From the NCBI RefSeq assembly GCF_018320785.1, contig NC_054869.1:37475789-37539788 (forward strand): a DNA stretch of 64,000 nt, given 5' to 3'. A program made the translations under genes and the position numbers. The notes under the pieces were generated by a model. The model saw only the letters and a list, made by a program, of their open reading frames with translations, was not told the DNA's origin and ran no database searches. Shown piece after piece: positions 23,561 through 37,241 of the stretch (position 1 is the first letter of the stretch; each line of letters begins with the position of its first letter). This DNA comes from Cheilinus undulatus (taxonomy: Eukaryota > Chordata > Actinopteri > Labriformes > Labridae).

Positions 23561-25000
23561 CTGCAGAAACACTTCGTATATCAGTATCATTAAATACCCC
23601 CTGTTGTAGTACAGTATGCACTTTATTTTGCTGTATTAAAAAATGCGAAGAAGCATGTTTTTGACGAGGGTAAAGGAGATTATTCCGATTGCACATGATG
23701 ATTACAGCCTCCAACATGCCAAACTATTTAAGTGAAGAGGGCTCTCTTTTGATTCTCATTCGTTTTCAAGTGCGCCACAGGTGCGTCATGCGCTCTTGGT
23801 GATGGATGACATCTTTTAGATTGCCACGCCAGCTAGAATCTGATCATTCTGCAGGTTTTATCACCGTGTTTTACCCGGTTTTAAAGTAGAAACTACAATG
23901 AACACGTGCATGCAATCGGCCACGCACGGACACAGTGTCCAGGGCAACCCCTCCGAAGTATCCTAAGTTCCCGCGCGCATGGTGTTTCTGTGAAAGTCAT
24001 TTGCATTTAGATAGAAAGCCGTCGTTGTCTCCTACAGTTACCCTAATGTTGCGAGTGTAAAAGGTCTCATTGTTATTTAAAGTTATACAGTAGTGCAGCA
24101 CTGCAGTGAGAGACTGGCCAGCAGGAATTTGGGCAAATTCCACCCAACTGTAGGCCATTTAGGCTGCTCAAAATGCCTCATTATTCCACAGCAGGGGGAA
24201 ATATATACTTGTTTTCCCATTGATTTTTATTTTATTTGAAAATTTTAGTGATGAAGCAAACATATTTGAAATTTGTCCATGTTTTGATAAAAAATAGTCT
24301 GTGAGTTCCTCATGCTAGCAATGGTGATAAGGTCGAGTGTGGACTACTAGCCCTAAATAATTTTTACACAGCAACATAGAGCAAAAAGTAGATGAAATAG
24401 GGTAGAACCAAAAGGAATGTCAAGGATAAGAATAAGGGCATTATGTTGGCTGAGAGGGAAAAATCTTCCAAATTGACAGATTAAATTCCCAAACTTACCT
24501 CTTATTTTGGCTGCAAGTTTAGCTAGTAGCAGTGCTGCCTCAGCTAGCAGTGCTAACAAACAGTTAGCCTACTTCCTTGAAAAAAGTTCATAGGTGAAAA
24601 ACAACTATGAAACCTTTGTGTATCTGCTGAAGATTTCCATTAAGTGGAGCAGATCATGAAGCGTCTTGTGCTCGAATTCCTCCAGTGTTCAGTCGTCTGC
24701 ATTAGCTACAGTTCATCAGGGACTGCACTGATATCATATGCCATTTTTATGGTTTGTGTTACACATGTCACTGTTCTAGTCAGTCTGTGGGGCTTTTGCT
24801 CCAGCTTTTTATGCTCATAGTTTAATTGCTTTTTGTTAAAAACAGAGCCAGTCTGTTGCAAATGCCAGGGCTACATTTAATCCCATCTTTCACTGATGGG
24901 ATGTTACTTTCAGGTAAATGAAATACAAATGTACAAGGTGCCCCCTTAACTCCATGGAAAAATAAAGTGATTCCTGCTGCTAATTTGAAACTTTCATATG

Positions 25001-26266
25001 CTATGTGGACAAAAGTATTTGGCCACACCTGGCAATTATTGGGCACTTTTTAAAGATCTCAGTGTGGTGCTATGATGGATGCAGGGGCGTAGCTAGGGAT
25101 TTTGGGTCCTCAGAAAGAACATCACACAAGGGCCTTAACCAGCTAGACAAGCAACAAATGTAATTTTTACAAATGTCTATGCATTTTAATGTACTTGCAT
25201 TATTTTGCAGCGCTTCACTACACCATTTGGACATTTTCAAAGGTGGAGTGGGACCTCCCAGTAATGTATTTTACTCTATTTGGTACAGATTTCAGTCTGT
25301 TTACCAATTCATTTAGTCACTTTTCAATAATGACACTAATTACTAAGAAACAAACAAAAAAAGAAAAACACACTTTTCATTGCAGGTTTCTCAAGGGCTC
25401 CTCCCTACTAATCAGTACACTTTTTCCCCATGTGCTAGCCCATGGATGGGGCAAACGACCGTTAGGTGTATGGTGTGTTAATGTCGCCAATGCTCTGCTG
25501 ACTCCAAGAGTTCTAAACTTCCACTGGAATTAATTTACCGTAGGCACATAAAGTGTGGGGCAGCTGCTTAATGGAATGGGTTTCCATGGCCAAGCAGCTG
25601 CATGCAAGCCTCACATCATTAAGTCCAATGCCAAGCATCGGCAGCAACGGAAAGGTGTAGAGCACACTGGACTGTGGAGCAGTGGAAACGTGCTCTGTGG
25701 AGTGACAAATCACGCTTCTGTGTTTGGCGGTCAGATGGACGAGTCTGGGTTTGGCAGATGCAGGGTGAACATTTCCTGCCTGACTGCACTGTGCCAACTG
25801 TGAAGTTTGGTGGAAGGATAACGGTTTCGGGGCATCTTTCAGGGTTTGGACTAGGCCCCTTATCTTCAATAAAGACCAATCTTAATGCTTCTGCATGCCA
25901 AGACATTTTGAACAATGCTATGCTTCCAACTCTCAGACAACAGTTTGGGAAAGGGCCTTTTCTATTCCAACATGATTGTGCCCCAGTGCACAAAGCAGGA
26001 CTTTAAAAGCACGGCGTTTATAGTCGGTGCAATTTTGGGATGAACTGGAACTGAGATCTAGGCCAGGCCCTCTCATTCAACATCAGTGCCTGACCTAATA
26101 AAAGCTCTATGAATCGGCATAAATTCCCACAGAGAAACACAAAAGTGGGAGATGTTAGAACTGCAAAGGGGGGCAACTCCATATTAAAGCACATGTATTT
26201 GATTAAATGGCTTTACAGTCCATGTTGGTGTAATGATCAGGTGGCTGAATACTTTTTACCATTAAG
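25001..26266 (+). mobile_element. Tc1-like transposon (family C), interrupted and degraded
   Basis: Left end CTATGTGGACAAAAGTATTT and right end GGCTGAATACTTTTTACCA are inverse-related. The transposase-coding right half (25540-26000) is well kept. About 25075-25535 does not look like this family and holds GGGGCGTAGCTAGGGATTTT, typical of another repeat, so the left half was replaced or invaded. Confidence 0.75.
25674..26006 (+). pseudogene. Tc1 transposase fragment
   Basis: A 110-codon frame reads WKRALWSDKSRFCVWRSDG, then TVKFGG, NASACQDILNNAMLPTL and FLFQHDCAPVHKA: the first two acidic positions of the Tc1 catalytic domain. It stops before the final glutamate region, and the N-terminal DNA-binding part is absent. 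It is a dead fragment. Confidence 0.8.
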
Positions 26267-26585
26267 AGGAAGATAGTCTTGCACTATTATCACAAAACCA
26301 GACAAGAAAAGGCTTCATTATGCTACTTTCTAACAAATAATTGATTATTTACTCAAATATTTTTAATTAAATATTCTGAGTAGTCTGAGACTATGGATCT
26401 GACTATATTGGCCATTAGCAGTTTGTTCCTAACTTTATTTTAAAACCTTTCCTCCCCAAAAAGTGTGTTAGCTCATTAATGAGTGGGTTTTAGTAGGTGG
26501 TCTGGCCCTGCTCTCCTTCCCTCTGTGGCCATAATGGAGGTTGGATTAGATTGTTGGCGGATGAGGGCGCTTCACCGCCATTTGA

Positions 26586-26620
26586 AACACATACACACAC
26601 ACACACTCACACACACACTC
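26586..26620. repeat. (AC)n microsatellite
   Basis: Interrupted AC repeat, immediately upstream of the candidate ghr 5' exon. Confidence 0.85.
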
Positions 26621-26639
26621 AGCCTCTGCCTGAGCTACG

Positions 26640-26920
26640 CAGAGTGTGTGCAGCCCCGAAAGCAGGCTCGATGATGAACCGAGCAACAGATTAGACAACA
26701 CGATATCTCAAAGCAAAGCGACGAAGAGTCAGATCCAATGCGTGGCTGATGTGAAAACCTTGATCGGAGGGATCGATCGCTGTGGGACGAGCAGACTGGA
26801 GTGAAGGAGCAGGACTTTTTTCTCGCCCGCTGCTCCTGCTGCTGCTGCTCACGTTGAACACCAGATGAACAACTTCTGAAAGTCGATCATTGCAGTTTTC
26901 AACACGAGTCTTCATAACAA
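26640..26920 (+). other. Candidate ghr 5' UTR exon
   Basis: A CpG-containing, lower-AT segment ends in a good donor, CAA|GTAAGTGC at 26920/26921. It holds no long frame but three short upstream ORFs: 26674-26694, 26738-26749 (followed at once by the start-stop ATGTGA at 26749-26754) and 26865-26879. GHR genes generally have non-coding 5' exons and long first introns. The link to the coding exon at 54538 is by position and strand only. The left boundary is unknown. Confidence 0.45.
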
Positions 26921-27701
26921 GTAAGTGCTTTCTTATTTATGAAGAGTGCGATAAAGCTTTTCTGTAGTTATCCAAAACTTCACGTTTTACGCAGCCGACG
27001 CACGACTCGGTGAAAACTTCAAATTTCAAGGCATTATTACACTACTGGCTGTTTAGGGCTAAAACTTTCGAACCTGTCATAAACTTATGCTCGATTCACC
27101 ACGTGATATAATGCACAAAGTTAGTAGCCTTAATGAAGACAGAAATCTGAGGTTTGAAGGTCTGACATTACACTGAAAGTTGGTAAAGCTCGAGCAGTTA
27201 GACACCCAGCAGGGGATAGGATGAAGTGACAGCCATGGTTAAAATGCATGCATGTAGCCTTGTGTTAATGACTTTTAAGAGACTTTTAATTGGCCTTGAG
27301 TCTAACATACATAATAACAGTGATAAACATCAAAATTTGGGGGTAGATTCAGACACATTTGACTGAAATGAAATTTTAAAGGCAAGGCTTTAAATCATGG
27401 AGATCATGCTGTATTGTTGACATATTTATTGGGCCATATCTCAGAGTTTTAGAGATAGAGATGTCTGCAGGACATGTGGAGAGCAGGTATCAACTGAATT
27501 GAGTGGATGCTCATTTAGATGCTTTAAACTTCTTTCTTCTGTACTTATGGTTTGTTTAAGCTACTTTTGATTGACACTGGATAAGTACCAGAGAAAGCAC
27601 AGTCCTCTCTGTCTTTTCTGTTTAAGGGCGCTGGAATCAGATCAGCTTTAAGTTTAGGCTTGTTAGATAAATATGTGGGTTGAATCAATGCCACCAGGTG
27701 G

Positions 27702-27800
27702 TTCAATTCAGTTCAGTTTATCTTTATTTATACAGCACATTTAAATAACCGGGGTGACCAAGGTGCTTTTGCAGAGTATAATGTAAAACATGAAACAAGA
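27702..27800 (-). mobile_element. L2-like LINE 3'-end fragment
   Basis: TTCAGTTTATCTTTATTTAT followed by ACAGCACATTTAAATAACC is the reversed 3' end of L2-type LINEs. Only about 100 bp remain. Confidence 0.5.
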
Positions 27801-28926
27801 ATACATCATGATAGAATAATATTAAAACAGTAAAATCAACCAAATCATACCTTTTACCAAAGGTAAAGGTTAGACATAACCTTGTCCTTGTGCTCCAAGG
27901 AGTCTTAGAATATAGTCATTACGCATGTGCATCAAATATGAAGTACACTGTATGTCTGAAATTACTTTTATTTGTTAAGATGTGTATTCTGAATGTTAAT
28001 AAGGAGCAAACAGTACACGGATGTTATTAATGTAGATTTTGATGACCAAAAATGTCTCAACAATAAAGCCAAAGCTCCCCAGATAGGACTTAAATATCCT
28101 CATATCATGTAAATTATTGTACTGTGTGGTGAAATGACATGCAATAATAAAAAACTATGATTTTTGGCAGAAGAATAGACATTGCAATGGTGAGCTTGCA
28201 TGTTTTATTTTTATTTTACACCTGGCCTGCAGAGTCATGTTCAAATGTTTAGATATTTTAGACACTGCGCCTTTGAGTTATGGTGCTTCTCTAAGAGGAA
28301 GAGCAAGTATTACTGGGGATTTGTGTATCTGTAATTCAGATCTGGTAGTTCTCTGGCTCTGTTAGCTGAAAAAGATGCTTCAAAACATTTCAATAATGTG
28401 CTACAACTGCTTTTAGCTATATGGGTAAGAGCCTATAGGGCTGGCAATCTATTTTGCATTAAGACTGACTCTTCAAAGTTAATGGCTGGAATCATTCTAA
28501 CTTTTTTGTTTAATCAACTGTTATCTCGTTGTCTTCTTTTGCTCTCTCACAGCAGCATGACATATTTCATTGTTTTCATGACTGCTAAAATTGTAATTGA
28601 AGTAGAAGAACCTCATATTGTTTTTACTTCCATAGGGGCCTTCAATGACTAAAACTGGCCCCGAATGCCACATTTATTACTCCACAGTGCTAAGTCTAGT
28701 GGACTTTTTAATCATATTGCCCAAATTGCAAGAGTTTGCATGATGTAAAAATGATACAACAGATGAGAATAGTACTTATTGTCATTCCTTTTTAGTTCCC
28801 TCCCGCTACCTACAACTTAATATTATTTTACTTTGATACAGCAGTCATATCAAACTCTAACAGTTAGGAAATGCACCAAGATATGAAAGGAAGAAAGAAA
28901 ATATAACGGCAAAAATGTAACAAATG

Positions 28927-29266
28927 GGCTGCCTGACGGTGAAGGGGTTTGTGTTGTTGGCCTCAAAGTGAGAAGGTTCGAATTCCAGTCAAACAGGGCC
29001 TTTCTGTGTGGAGTTTGCATGTTCTCCTCATGCATGATACTCTGGATTTCTCCCACTGTTTAAAGAAATACTCATTAGATCATTTGGTGACTCCAAATTG
29101 CCCATAGCTGTGAGTGTGTACAAGCCTGCCTGTTTGTCCCTGTATGTCTGTGATGGACTGGGGTAAGTCAGGGGTGTACCCCGCATCTCGCCCAATGACA
29201 GCTGGGATTGGCTTAAGCCTCCACTACCCCAAACCTCAAAGTGATGTAGATAATGGATGGATGAAA
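28927..29266 (+). mobile_element. DANA/Mermaid-like composite SINE
   Basis: A tRNA-like head (GGTTCGAATTCCAG at about 28975, B-box) is followed by TTTCTGTGTGGAGTTTGCAT, GTTCTCC, ACTCCAAATTGCCCATAG, GGGTGTACCCCGC and an end repeat GATGGATG. This order is characteristic of a widespread fish SINE. It is diverged. Confidence 0.8.
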
Positions 29267-29959
29267 ATGTAATAAAATACAAAGATGGTAAGAAAGTAAA
29301 AAAAGGAAAAATGTCCAGTTGCCTGTTGGATGAAAATTCCAGGCTGCAAAACTTGTTTCACAACAATTTAGTGGAAAATGATCACGCTAGTATTTGCTAA
29401 GTGGTTTTCACTCATTTTTATGATCCGGTTTTGAAGGATCCAATGTCAACATAGTTTGATCTTAATCAGTGACTGAAATACTGTTGCACTGAGTATTAAT
29501 ACAGCACCTTTGCTCTTCAGCTGTTTAATATAGAAAGTTTAACACGTTGCAATAAAATGCAATATCCGCACACTCAAATAGTGACATAGTGCCATGCCAG
29601 CAGAAGGTAAACATTCTGTGCCATTACGCGTGCATTGTTAGCTTGTTAAACAAGCGAGATGACAGAGAGGACAGCAGGCCACTGTGGAATTATCCCCATT
29701 ATGATGGATTTTTGGATAAAAAGGACAAAAACAGCATCCTGGTGAACCGTAAGTTTAAAAGCTCCGTTTGCTTTCACTGAATCAGCTGTGCAGCTGTTCC
29801 AATTACGCACTGTAATTACGCACAGCGTTCGAGTGATTCTGTCTGCCTTTGCTCAGCTTGTCTGATTGTGAGCATGTTAAAGAGCTGTTAAGGTTTTCCT
29901 GTCTGTCAGTGGAGTTCTCAGGCTGCAGAGATACAGATTATGGGCTGTAAATTAGACTG

Positions 29960-30146
29960 TACATTGGCATTAGAGTCTGCAAATTCAAATGCAGACGCGC
30001 AGACTAACGCGCAGTTAGTAATGCAAAAGTACTCTAACACGTTAGTTTTAAAAGTAGATAACGCAGTAACGTAACAAATTACTTTTTTCAGTATGTAACG
30101 CAATAATCTAATGAGTTAGTTTCAACAGTAACGCTGCCCAACACTG
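29960..30146 (-). mobile_element. TE end with GTAACG-rich motif
   Basis: Repeated GTAACG/ACGCAG words end in AACGCTGCCCAACACTG, the terminal word of a common fish DNA transposon. The opposite end was not found, so it is a one-ended fragment. Confidence 0.45.
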
Positions 30147-30344
30147 AGCATGGCACACAATGAGTGGCTGACCAGTATTCAGCTGGGCTGATTATTGATG
30201 CCAATATTTGTCATTTAGCCGGTTATCAGTATTAGCTTTTATATTTTACCAATGATTGATAAAATCAGTTAATTCAAAGGTGTGCTACTTTGGCTTCACT
30301 ACAAAGTGTGCCTTCCTTTGTGGCTTTATTTTCACTCTGTGCAG

Positions 30345-31675
30345 CAGTGGTACTCAACCTTATTCTACCAAAGAGCCACATTGTCTAAAAAATACTTTAG
30401 CAAGAGCCACAATACAAACCTGGAATGTAAGGTAGATAGAAGATCAGTTATTCTGTAGTTGAAATGAAATAAAACAGTGGATTGGTGGATAACTATGAGG
30501 TTAAATGGGATACAAATGTCTGTATAGTGTCAGAAGAACCAGTATGTCACTGATAATAGCATATATTTATTTTATTTATCACTAATATCAGGCTAAAACC
30601 TTGTATCTAAACTTTTCATGATTTTTATTTGTTTTTATGAATCAGTGCACCCTTTACATCGGTCAGTGGGATTTAACCAATTTTAAATCAATGTGTCGAA
30701 AGATTCTTTTTTTTTCATTCCCTGAAAAGTGATCATTTTGGAGATACCAGTCTTTGGCCCAACACCGGCGTTATGAAAGTTCCATCTGGCCTAAAGATTT
30801 TTTAAGACATAAGAATGTGCTGAGTTTGAGCAATGAGATGCTTTTCAAAGAAAATGATGAATTATGGTTGGCTATTTGAGTATTTATATCTCACACTGGG
30901 GCGTTTACTGGAGTTCTGTGGCTTTAACATAAAAGAGAGGCTTTCTCATTTTTTTCCAGTCATTATTATTTTTTTAGTCAAAGGGGGAGGGGCCTCATAT
31001 TGGTCTTTGCCCTGGGCCTCCAGATGACTAAAACCAGCCCTACCTCACACCTGCAGCTCTACAGAGACATTGTTTCACCCTGCCTCATTTTGGAGCTTTG
31101 GTTTTATATTTCTGCTCTTTTGACAATATTTATGATCATTAGTGCATTAAAGATCAAATTAAACACCCACGTTTAGACAACTTACACTTGATATTCAATA
31201 TTACGTTATCTCCACATGTGAGCCGTGTGTGTTATGCTCATTGATGATGACACGCACCGGCATAATTGTCATAAGATCTGGGTGTGAGAGAGCATTGGCA
31301 GGAAGTGGCTGGAGAAAAAGTTAAAATGTGAAAATGACAGCACACCTCAATGAATGAACTTAACTGAAGACGCACCACTGGCGGACTTCCTCTGCTCTCT
31401 TCTCTTACACACGCTCCTCTGTTGATTGCATCCGACAGTGATGATATACAGATTTTAAATAATAACTGTTTAAATCTGGAAGTTAAAGCCTGTATTCTTT
31501 GTGTGGGTAACAGATTTATTGATGTGACCTACCATGAATCTTAACTGATGACAGTGTTTTACCTTCATAAAGGTTTTTAGTAAAGGAATTTTTTTTTCAA
31601 GTAAGCCTGAAAAGAGCCCTAACTGGTCACTAGAGAGCCACATTTGGCTCGAGAGCCACAGGTTGTGTATCGCTG
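30345..31675. mobile_element. hAT-like non-autonomous element with 8-bp target duplication
   Basis: Left end CAGTGGTACTCAACC and right end GGTTGTGTATCGCTG are inverted, with three mismatches. GAGCCACA words follow or precede each. The flanks CTGTGCAG (30337-30344) and CTGTACAG (31676-31683) match at 7 of 8 positions. No transposase frame is present. The interior includes copy B of the 8460 repeat at 30630-30790. Confidence 0.8.
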
Positions 31676-32426
31676 CTGTACAGTCTCATCTAATGTCCTG
31701 CATACAACACTGTATGACTGGCTTGATTTCACACAATCACCAGCCAATTTGTTTTGAAAGTTTGCTATATTTAACATATTTTCCTCAATTGCGTTCATTT
31801 CAAGGGCTCTAGGCTACCATTTTATCTATATAACATGTAAGTATATAAAACCCTGCTCATTTTATGTGTATGTGATGCTTTTCAGAGTCTGATCTAGATA
31901 ATCACCAATCTGTGATGCTGTGCTATAAATGTTATACGATGCCATCGATACCAACTTCTTTCTCTAAGGCTGAATGGTTTGCCGATGCTTACCTGAAAGC
32001 ACCTTTTAGTGGGAGTTATTGTTGCAAAGGTTGCTCGGTAGGTACTAACGCAGAGAAAAAGCATGATGAGGGACATGCCTAATGGCAGCCATTATAGCAT
32101 TCAGCAGGTAGCTGCCTGCAGGGAGAGATGTTTTAATAGATGAGGCACAGAGTTTTAAAAGACCACTTCCAGCAGACTCTTTCTTAGTGTTAGCTGCATA
32201 TACTCCCACATCCAACATTAAATACAAAACTGCTGTACTATACCTTTAGAGCGCTCAGGAAGCTATTTGATTTTACAAACATGCAGGTGCACTAATGCCA
32301 GGATGTGTGTGTGTTTGTGTGACAGAGAGCAGATATTAGAGGAACAGGCTGCAAATATACAGTGTATTAAGAAGTCCAAAAAGGACATGTTATAACCTTA
32401 GGCCAGGAAATTAATTGAGATTTAGA

Positions 32427-33034
32427 TTAAAGTGGACAAATTTTACCATTTTAAGATGAGTTTATATTGTTCTCACAGGTCCCTAAAACATGCCTGTGAA
32501 GTTTGTTGCTGAAAAACACTCCAGTTTTGAATTTTTGAATGTCTAAAAGCCCCTCTGTTTCAGCCCTGCTCAGAACGAGCTGTTTCTGTGGCTTTAAATG
32601 TCACTGATCTGTCTGACTCCACCCCTGACCACACCCCTCTCAGGGAATGGATGTAGCACTCCTGATGTTAGAACATTACAGACACTTTTATCCAAAGTTC
32701 AGGACCTGACTAGGATTTGAACCATCAACGTCCCAGACCAAAGTCAGCAGGGTAACCCACTGAGCTGTCCTGCATCTCATCTGGCACCTGAGTGGAGGAT
32801 CAGGAGAGGAGGGTGGGACTTTCTTCCAAGCAGGGAGGGCCAACTAAACCTGGGGGCGGTGCTAACTCCCTGCATGAGGTCATGAGGGGAAAATCTGAGA
32901 ATGGCTTGTTTCAGCACACATTTTCTGAAAGGTGGAGAAAGACGGGGGAAGGGAATGGATTTTTCTGGTATTTGAGGGGACTGTGAACAGGCCAGGGGCA
33001 CATTTTTTTTGCTAGAAAAACCTGTCCCCTTTAA
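32427..33034 (-). mobile_element. Non-autonomous element with tRNA-like core, copy 2 (inverted)
   Basis: This is the reverse-orientation partner of 15616-16228 with ends TTAAAGTGGACA and TGTCCCCTTTAA. The tRNA-like core lies on the minus strand: B-box at 32713-32723 (GGTTCAAATCC when inverted) and A-box at 32756-32767. Length 608 bp against 613 in copy 1. Confidence 0.65.
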
Positions 33035-35464
33035 ATCACAATATGCCCTACTGTGATTTTCAAATCACAGAAGATGCAGTACCTCTTTAACTTGAATTGT
33101 GTGTCAAAATACCAGTTTAATACTTTTTATGCAGCATAGATGTTACAATATTATACCAAGTCCAAATGTCATTTTTTTAGAATAGTATGCAAAAATCCTA
33201 CTTACCTTATTTTCTAATATGTTTTTCTTAGTCAAATGAGAATGACATGAAAATGATCATTCCCTTTAATAACACAATTAATATCAATTTGGTACCAGCA
33301 GACTATCATTGCTCTGGGCAGAAAAACTATCCAAAAATGTTCATGTTCTGCTTAAATAAATCGAATGCACATACATCACTCAAATTCCATAAGGTGTTTC
33401 GTGCCTTTCATTCGAACTGACAGTGGCTGCAATGAAACCCAGGATCGCAGAGCACCCAAATGAAGCATAGAAGTCTGTGTTGTTAAGCAGTAAAACATAA
33501 ATTTTAAAAAAGTAGGAAATCATAAAATCTAATTCCATGAGCACATGTAGCTAAATTAAACTTTTCTAGAGTGACCATCAAAGGCATACCATGTCAGTGT
33601 CAGCCATGACAGGTGTGGATGAAAAAGTTTGATTTTGTGTGTAAATTGTTTCATTTTTTAATGCCATAGACAAACTGCTGCATGCCCGTGCGTGCACAAA
33701 TGCTGTGAGGAATGCTGTGAAGCAGAGATTTTCCACAAAGATCACTTTTACAACACAAACGTTCTCTCTCTCTCTGCTGGAGTCTGAAGCGTCTCGCCTC
33801 ACCTTTCTCCTCCCTGCTCCGATACACACACTTGATTTTGTGCTCTAACACGTGCACACACTCACACACATACACACTCTTTCCTTTTGCTCTATATCCA
33901 CACACTCTGTTGCTGTGTGTGCAGATGTGTGTCCCGATCTTCTTCCAGCACGGGCTCTTCTCATGCCAGCGTGCTGACTCTGAGTTTTCCACTCTGTCTT
34001 ATGAAATAAGAGTCAGAGACATTAGAGCCATCCAGATCTGCATGCCTGAGAGCACAGAGCTTTAAACTGTTGATCAGTCTGCTCCTATACCCCCTACACA
34101 AACACGAACATACTCTCTCCTAATGACTCACTGTAAATAAATCCAGCAGTTGAAGGTCTATAGGAGCAGCTGTTTGAGCTGCAGGTTTTTAGGCCCAGCC
34201 CTCTGTCTGACAGGCTCTGCTTCACCAGTGTCTGGTGTAACGTGCAGACTCAGTTTGGAGTCTGCGGTATGTTTACTCAAATTTTGTTGATTTAAAAAAA
34301 AAAGAGGTTAGTGGTGAAGGGATGGGTTGAGGGCAGAATTTCTGTTTGCATGATTCTTGACCAGACAGTGGACTTTGTGCGACTTTTTGTGTGATTGTTA
34401 AGAAATAATCATGTTAAAATTTAACATTTCCACCTGAAATGATGGCATGCAAAACAGTGCACAGATTTAGAGCCTGTTGGAGATGGTGTGTTAAAATGTG
34501 TTCTATTTAACCTGAATTAATAGATAAAGCCGTGGCAAATAAAGCCTGTAGTGCTGGTAACATTAAGATAGGCAAGTTGTCACTTCTGTGACAAGTTTTG
34601 CCATTTATAGATTCTTTTTTTTTCTTTTTTTAAATATTATTTATATTAACATCTTTATAATAACAAACATTAATCATCATAACCCCACCCCCAGCTACAA
34701 AAACAAATAAAAAAAACAACAACAAAACACAGAAACAGTCACCAATATGCACTTACACACTTGATTGATGAGGAGGGGTACAGATACAAAAAAATTCATC
34801 TTAACTCTTGACAAAGGACACAAAAAGGTATCTATTATGCCTTCCATGCTGATCCTGTTAAACATAAACATTTCATGATGGAGATTTACATTAGCAAACA
34901 GTAGAAGAAAACTGTAACACAATCAATGCAAATGCATCTAAGATGATTCCAAATGTTGCAGAAGGGGACCCCATGTTTCCTCCAGTTTGAGTTGGCACTG
35001 AAGATTATCATTTCGCAGTTTTTCTATGTGAATCTGAAACCAGTTCATGCATACAGTTTCTGAAGCATGGTGGAGTTGGTGTCTTCCAGTTTTTTAGAAT
35101 CGATTTTTTTTTTGCTAACACTATGCCCATTAGCAGCGCTGCTTGAATGTGTGCGGGAAGCACTGATGAGTCCTCTGAAGCTCCGAAAAGAGCAAAGTCC
35201 CTGTCAGGAGAGAGTTTCCTATTATAAACCCCAGAGAAAAAGGCAAGAATTCTAGACCAGAACTGGTAAATTAACCGACAGTCCCAAAATGAGTGCAACA
35301 TTGTACCATCACTGACTTTACATCTATCACATTTAAGAGACACAGAGGGGTAAAACTTATGAAGCCTATCTTTAGAACAATAAAAACAGTGAATTAAATT
35401 AAACTGTATTAAGCTATATCTGCTATTGATTGAACAGCTATGAATATGGGAAAGTGTAGTCTTC

Positions 35465-35660
35465 TGATTTTTTTAAATGTAATATTTATTTTTTTTGGCC
35501 TTTCCATGCCTTTATTAGATAGAGGAGGACAGTAGATAGACTCGGAAACAGGGAAGAGAGCGGCGAGAGACATGCAGGAAATGATGCCACAGGCCAGACT
35601 TGAACCCGGTCTGCCCGCGTACATGGTGTGCGCCTTAACCACTCGACTACCAGCGCACCT
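35465..35660 (-). mobile_element. tRNA-derived SINE nested in the LINE
   Basis: On the minus strand: GGTGCGCTGGTAGTCGAGTG (A-box), GGTTCAAGTCTGG (B-box), a body with GACATGCAGGAAATGA inverted, and an A-rich end. A GTCTTC duplication flanks it (35459-35464, 35661-35666). It is the same family as 14669-14859 and postdates the LINE. Confidence 0.85.
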
Positions 35661-37241
35661 GTCTTCCATAGTTTATCAGAAAACCCAACATTAGTTTCTC
35701 TTTCTCAAGCTTTCTTAATACTATTGGCAGGTACTGAGTCATCTGAAAAGTACTTGACAAATTTGGTAATGAACTTCTTACTATTTGGCAAGAGAGAAAA
35801 TTATTCAAAAAGGGTATGTCTCTCACAGTCTGACTCAAAGTGAGGGATATTTTCTCACACATAGTGCCTTAGTTGCATATAATGAAAAAAACTGGAGTGA
35901 GGTATATCATATCTGGAGCTTTACTGCCCAAATGCTGCAGTTATTGTCTAAGTAAAAATCTCCTATACACCTTAACCCTGTCTCACACCCGGATATAGAC
36001 TGAATGGCTCTGATGAGACATTATTAGTTATGACAGAGGATTTGGGAGAACAATAAATCAATTTAATCCAATCCACGAAAGTCTTTCCAACCCCAAACCT
36101 CTTTAAAGTTTCAAATAAATACGGCCATTCAATGGAGTCAAATGCTTTCTGAGTATCCAAGGTTATGACAGCTGCTTTGGTATTTTCACATAGGTCAGAA
36201 TACAGTATGTTCATCACTCAGAGCACATTAAAAAAAAGAAAGTCTACCTGGTATAAAGCCTACTTGATCAGGGTGGATAATAGTTTCTATGAATTTATTT
36301 AATCTGGTGGCTAGAACTTTTGTTAAAATTGTGTGGTCTAGATTAAGCAGAGAGATAGGCCTGTAATTAGCAGGATCTGTGGGATCTTTTCCACTTTTCA
36401 ATAACAAACATATCTTTGCCTTGTACAAAGACTGCGGCAGTCTTTTTTTTGCAACCGAGTCATTTATAATCCTGAGTAAGTAAGGAGTTAAAATGTCCTT
36501 AAATGCTTGGTAAAACTCAGCTCCAAACCCATCTGGTCCAGGGCATTTACCAGTAGGGAATGCCTTGATTGCCTCATTTTGCTCAGCAACAGAAAAGTCC
36601 CTTTCCAAAAATTGCTGGTTTCTTTCATTTAGTTGTGGCAAATTTGAAGAATCAAAAAACTGAGAGTAAACTCTATCTGTTGCTGCTGAAGTAGAGGTAT
36701 AAAGATCAGAATAAAACTCTCTAAAGCGATTATTCATTTCTTTTTGGTCTTTGACTTTGCCTGTTCACCTTTAAGTTGTCTTGAAAGTAATTTATGAGGT
36801 TTATCATTCAACTCAAAATGTTTTTGGCGGGTTTTGAGTAGAAGATTATGATTTTCACCTCCCATTATAGAATTGTACTCAGATTTAAATCTCAGAATCA
36901 TATTATAGTCAGACTGCAGCAGAGAAGTTTTATGTATTTGTTCAATTTGAGTAATTTCTTGTTCTGTTTCTTTTTGTCTCTTAAGTTTTTCCATAGGTTT
37001 CAAAAGAAATAATAGCTCCTCAGAATGTGTTTCTGATATTTGAAATCAAACTGGCATCAACTATAAAATAATCAATTCTAGTATATGTCTGGTGAACATT
37101 TGAGTAAAAGGAATGTTCCCTGACATCAGGGTGTTTTATTCTCCAGATATCTACCATGTTTCTTGATTTAATCAAATGATTAAGGGTCTGAACAGAATTA
37201 ATGGTTGGAGGAGATTAAGTGGATGATCTGTCTAAAATTAA

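Larger units (their letters stand above)
7852..26585. other. Intergenic region, fbxo4 to ghr
   Basis: I found no protein-coding exon here. The space is filled by the SINEs, Tc1-type elements and other repeats listed separately. Stretches 9160-10540, 11920-13120, 16230-17920, 22060-23380 and 23560-25000 hold no feature I can name; their short open frames lack splice sites, codon bias or known motifs. Confidence 0.6.
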
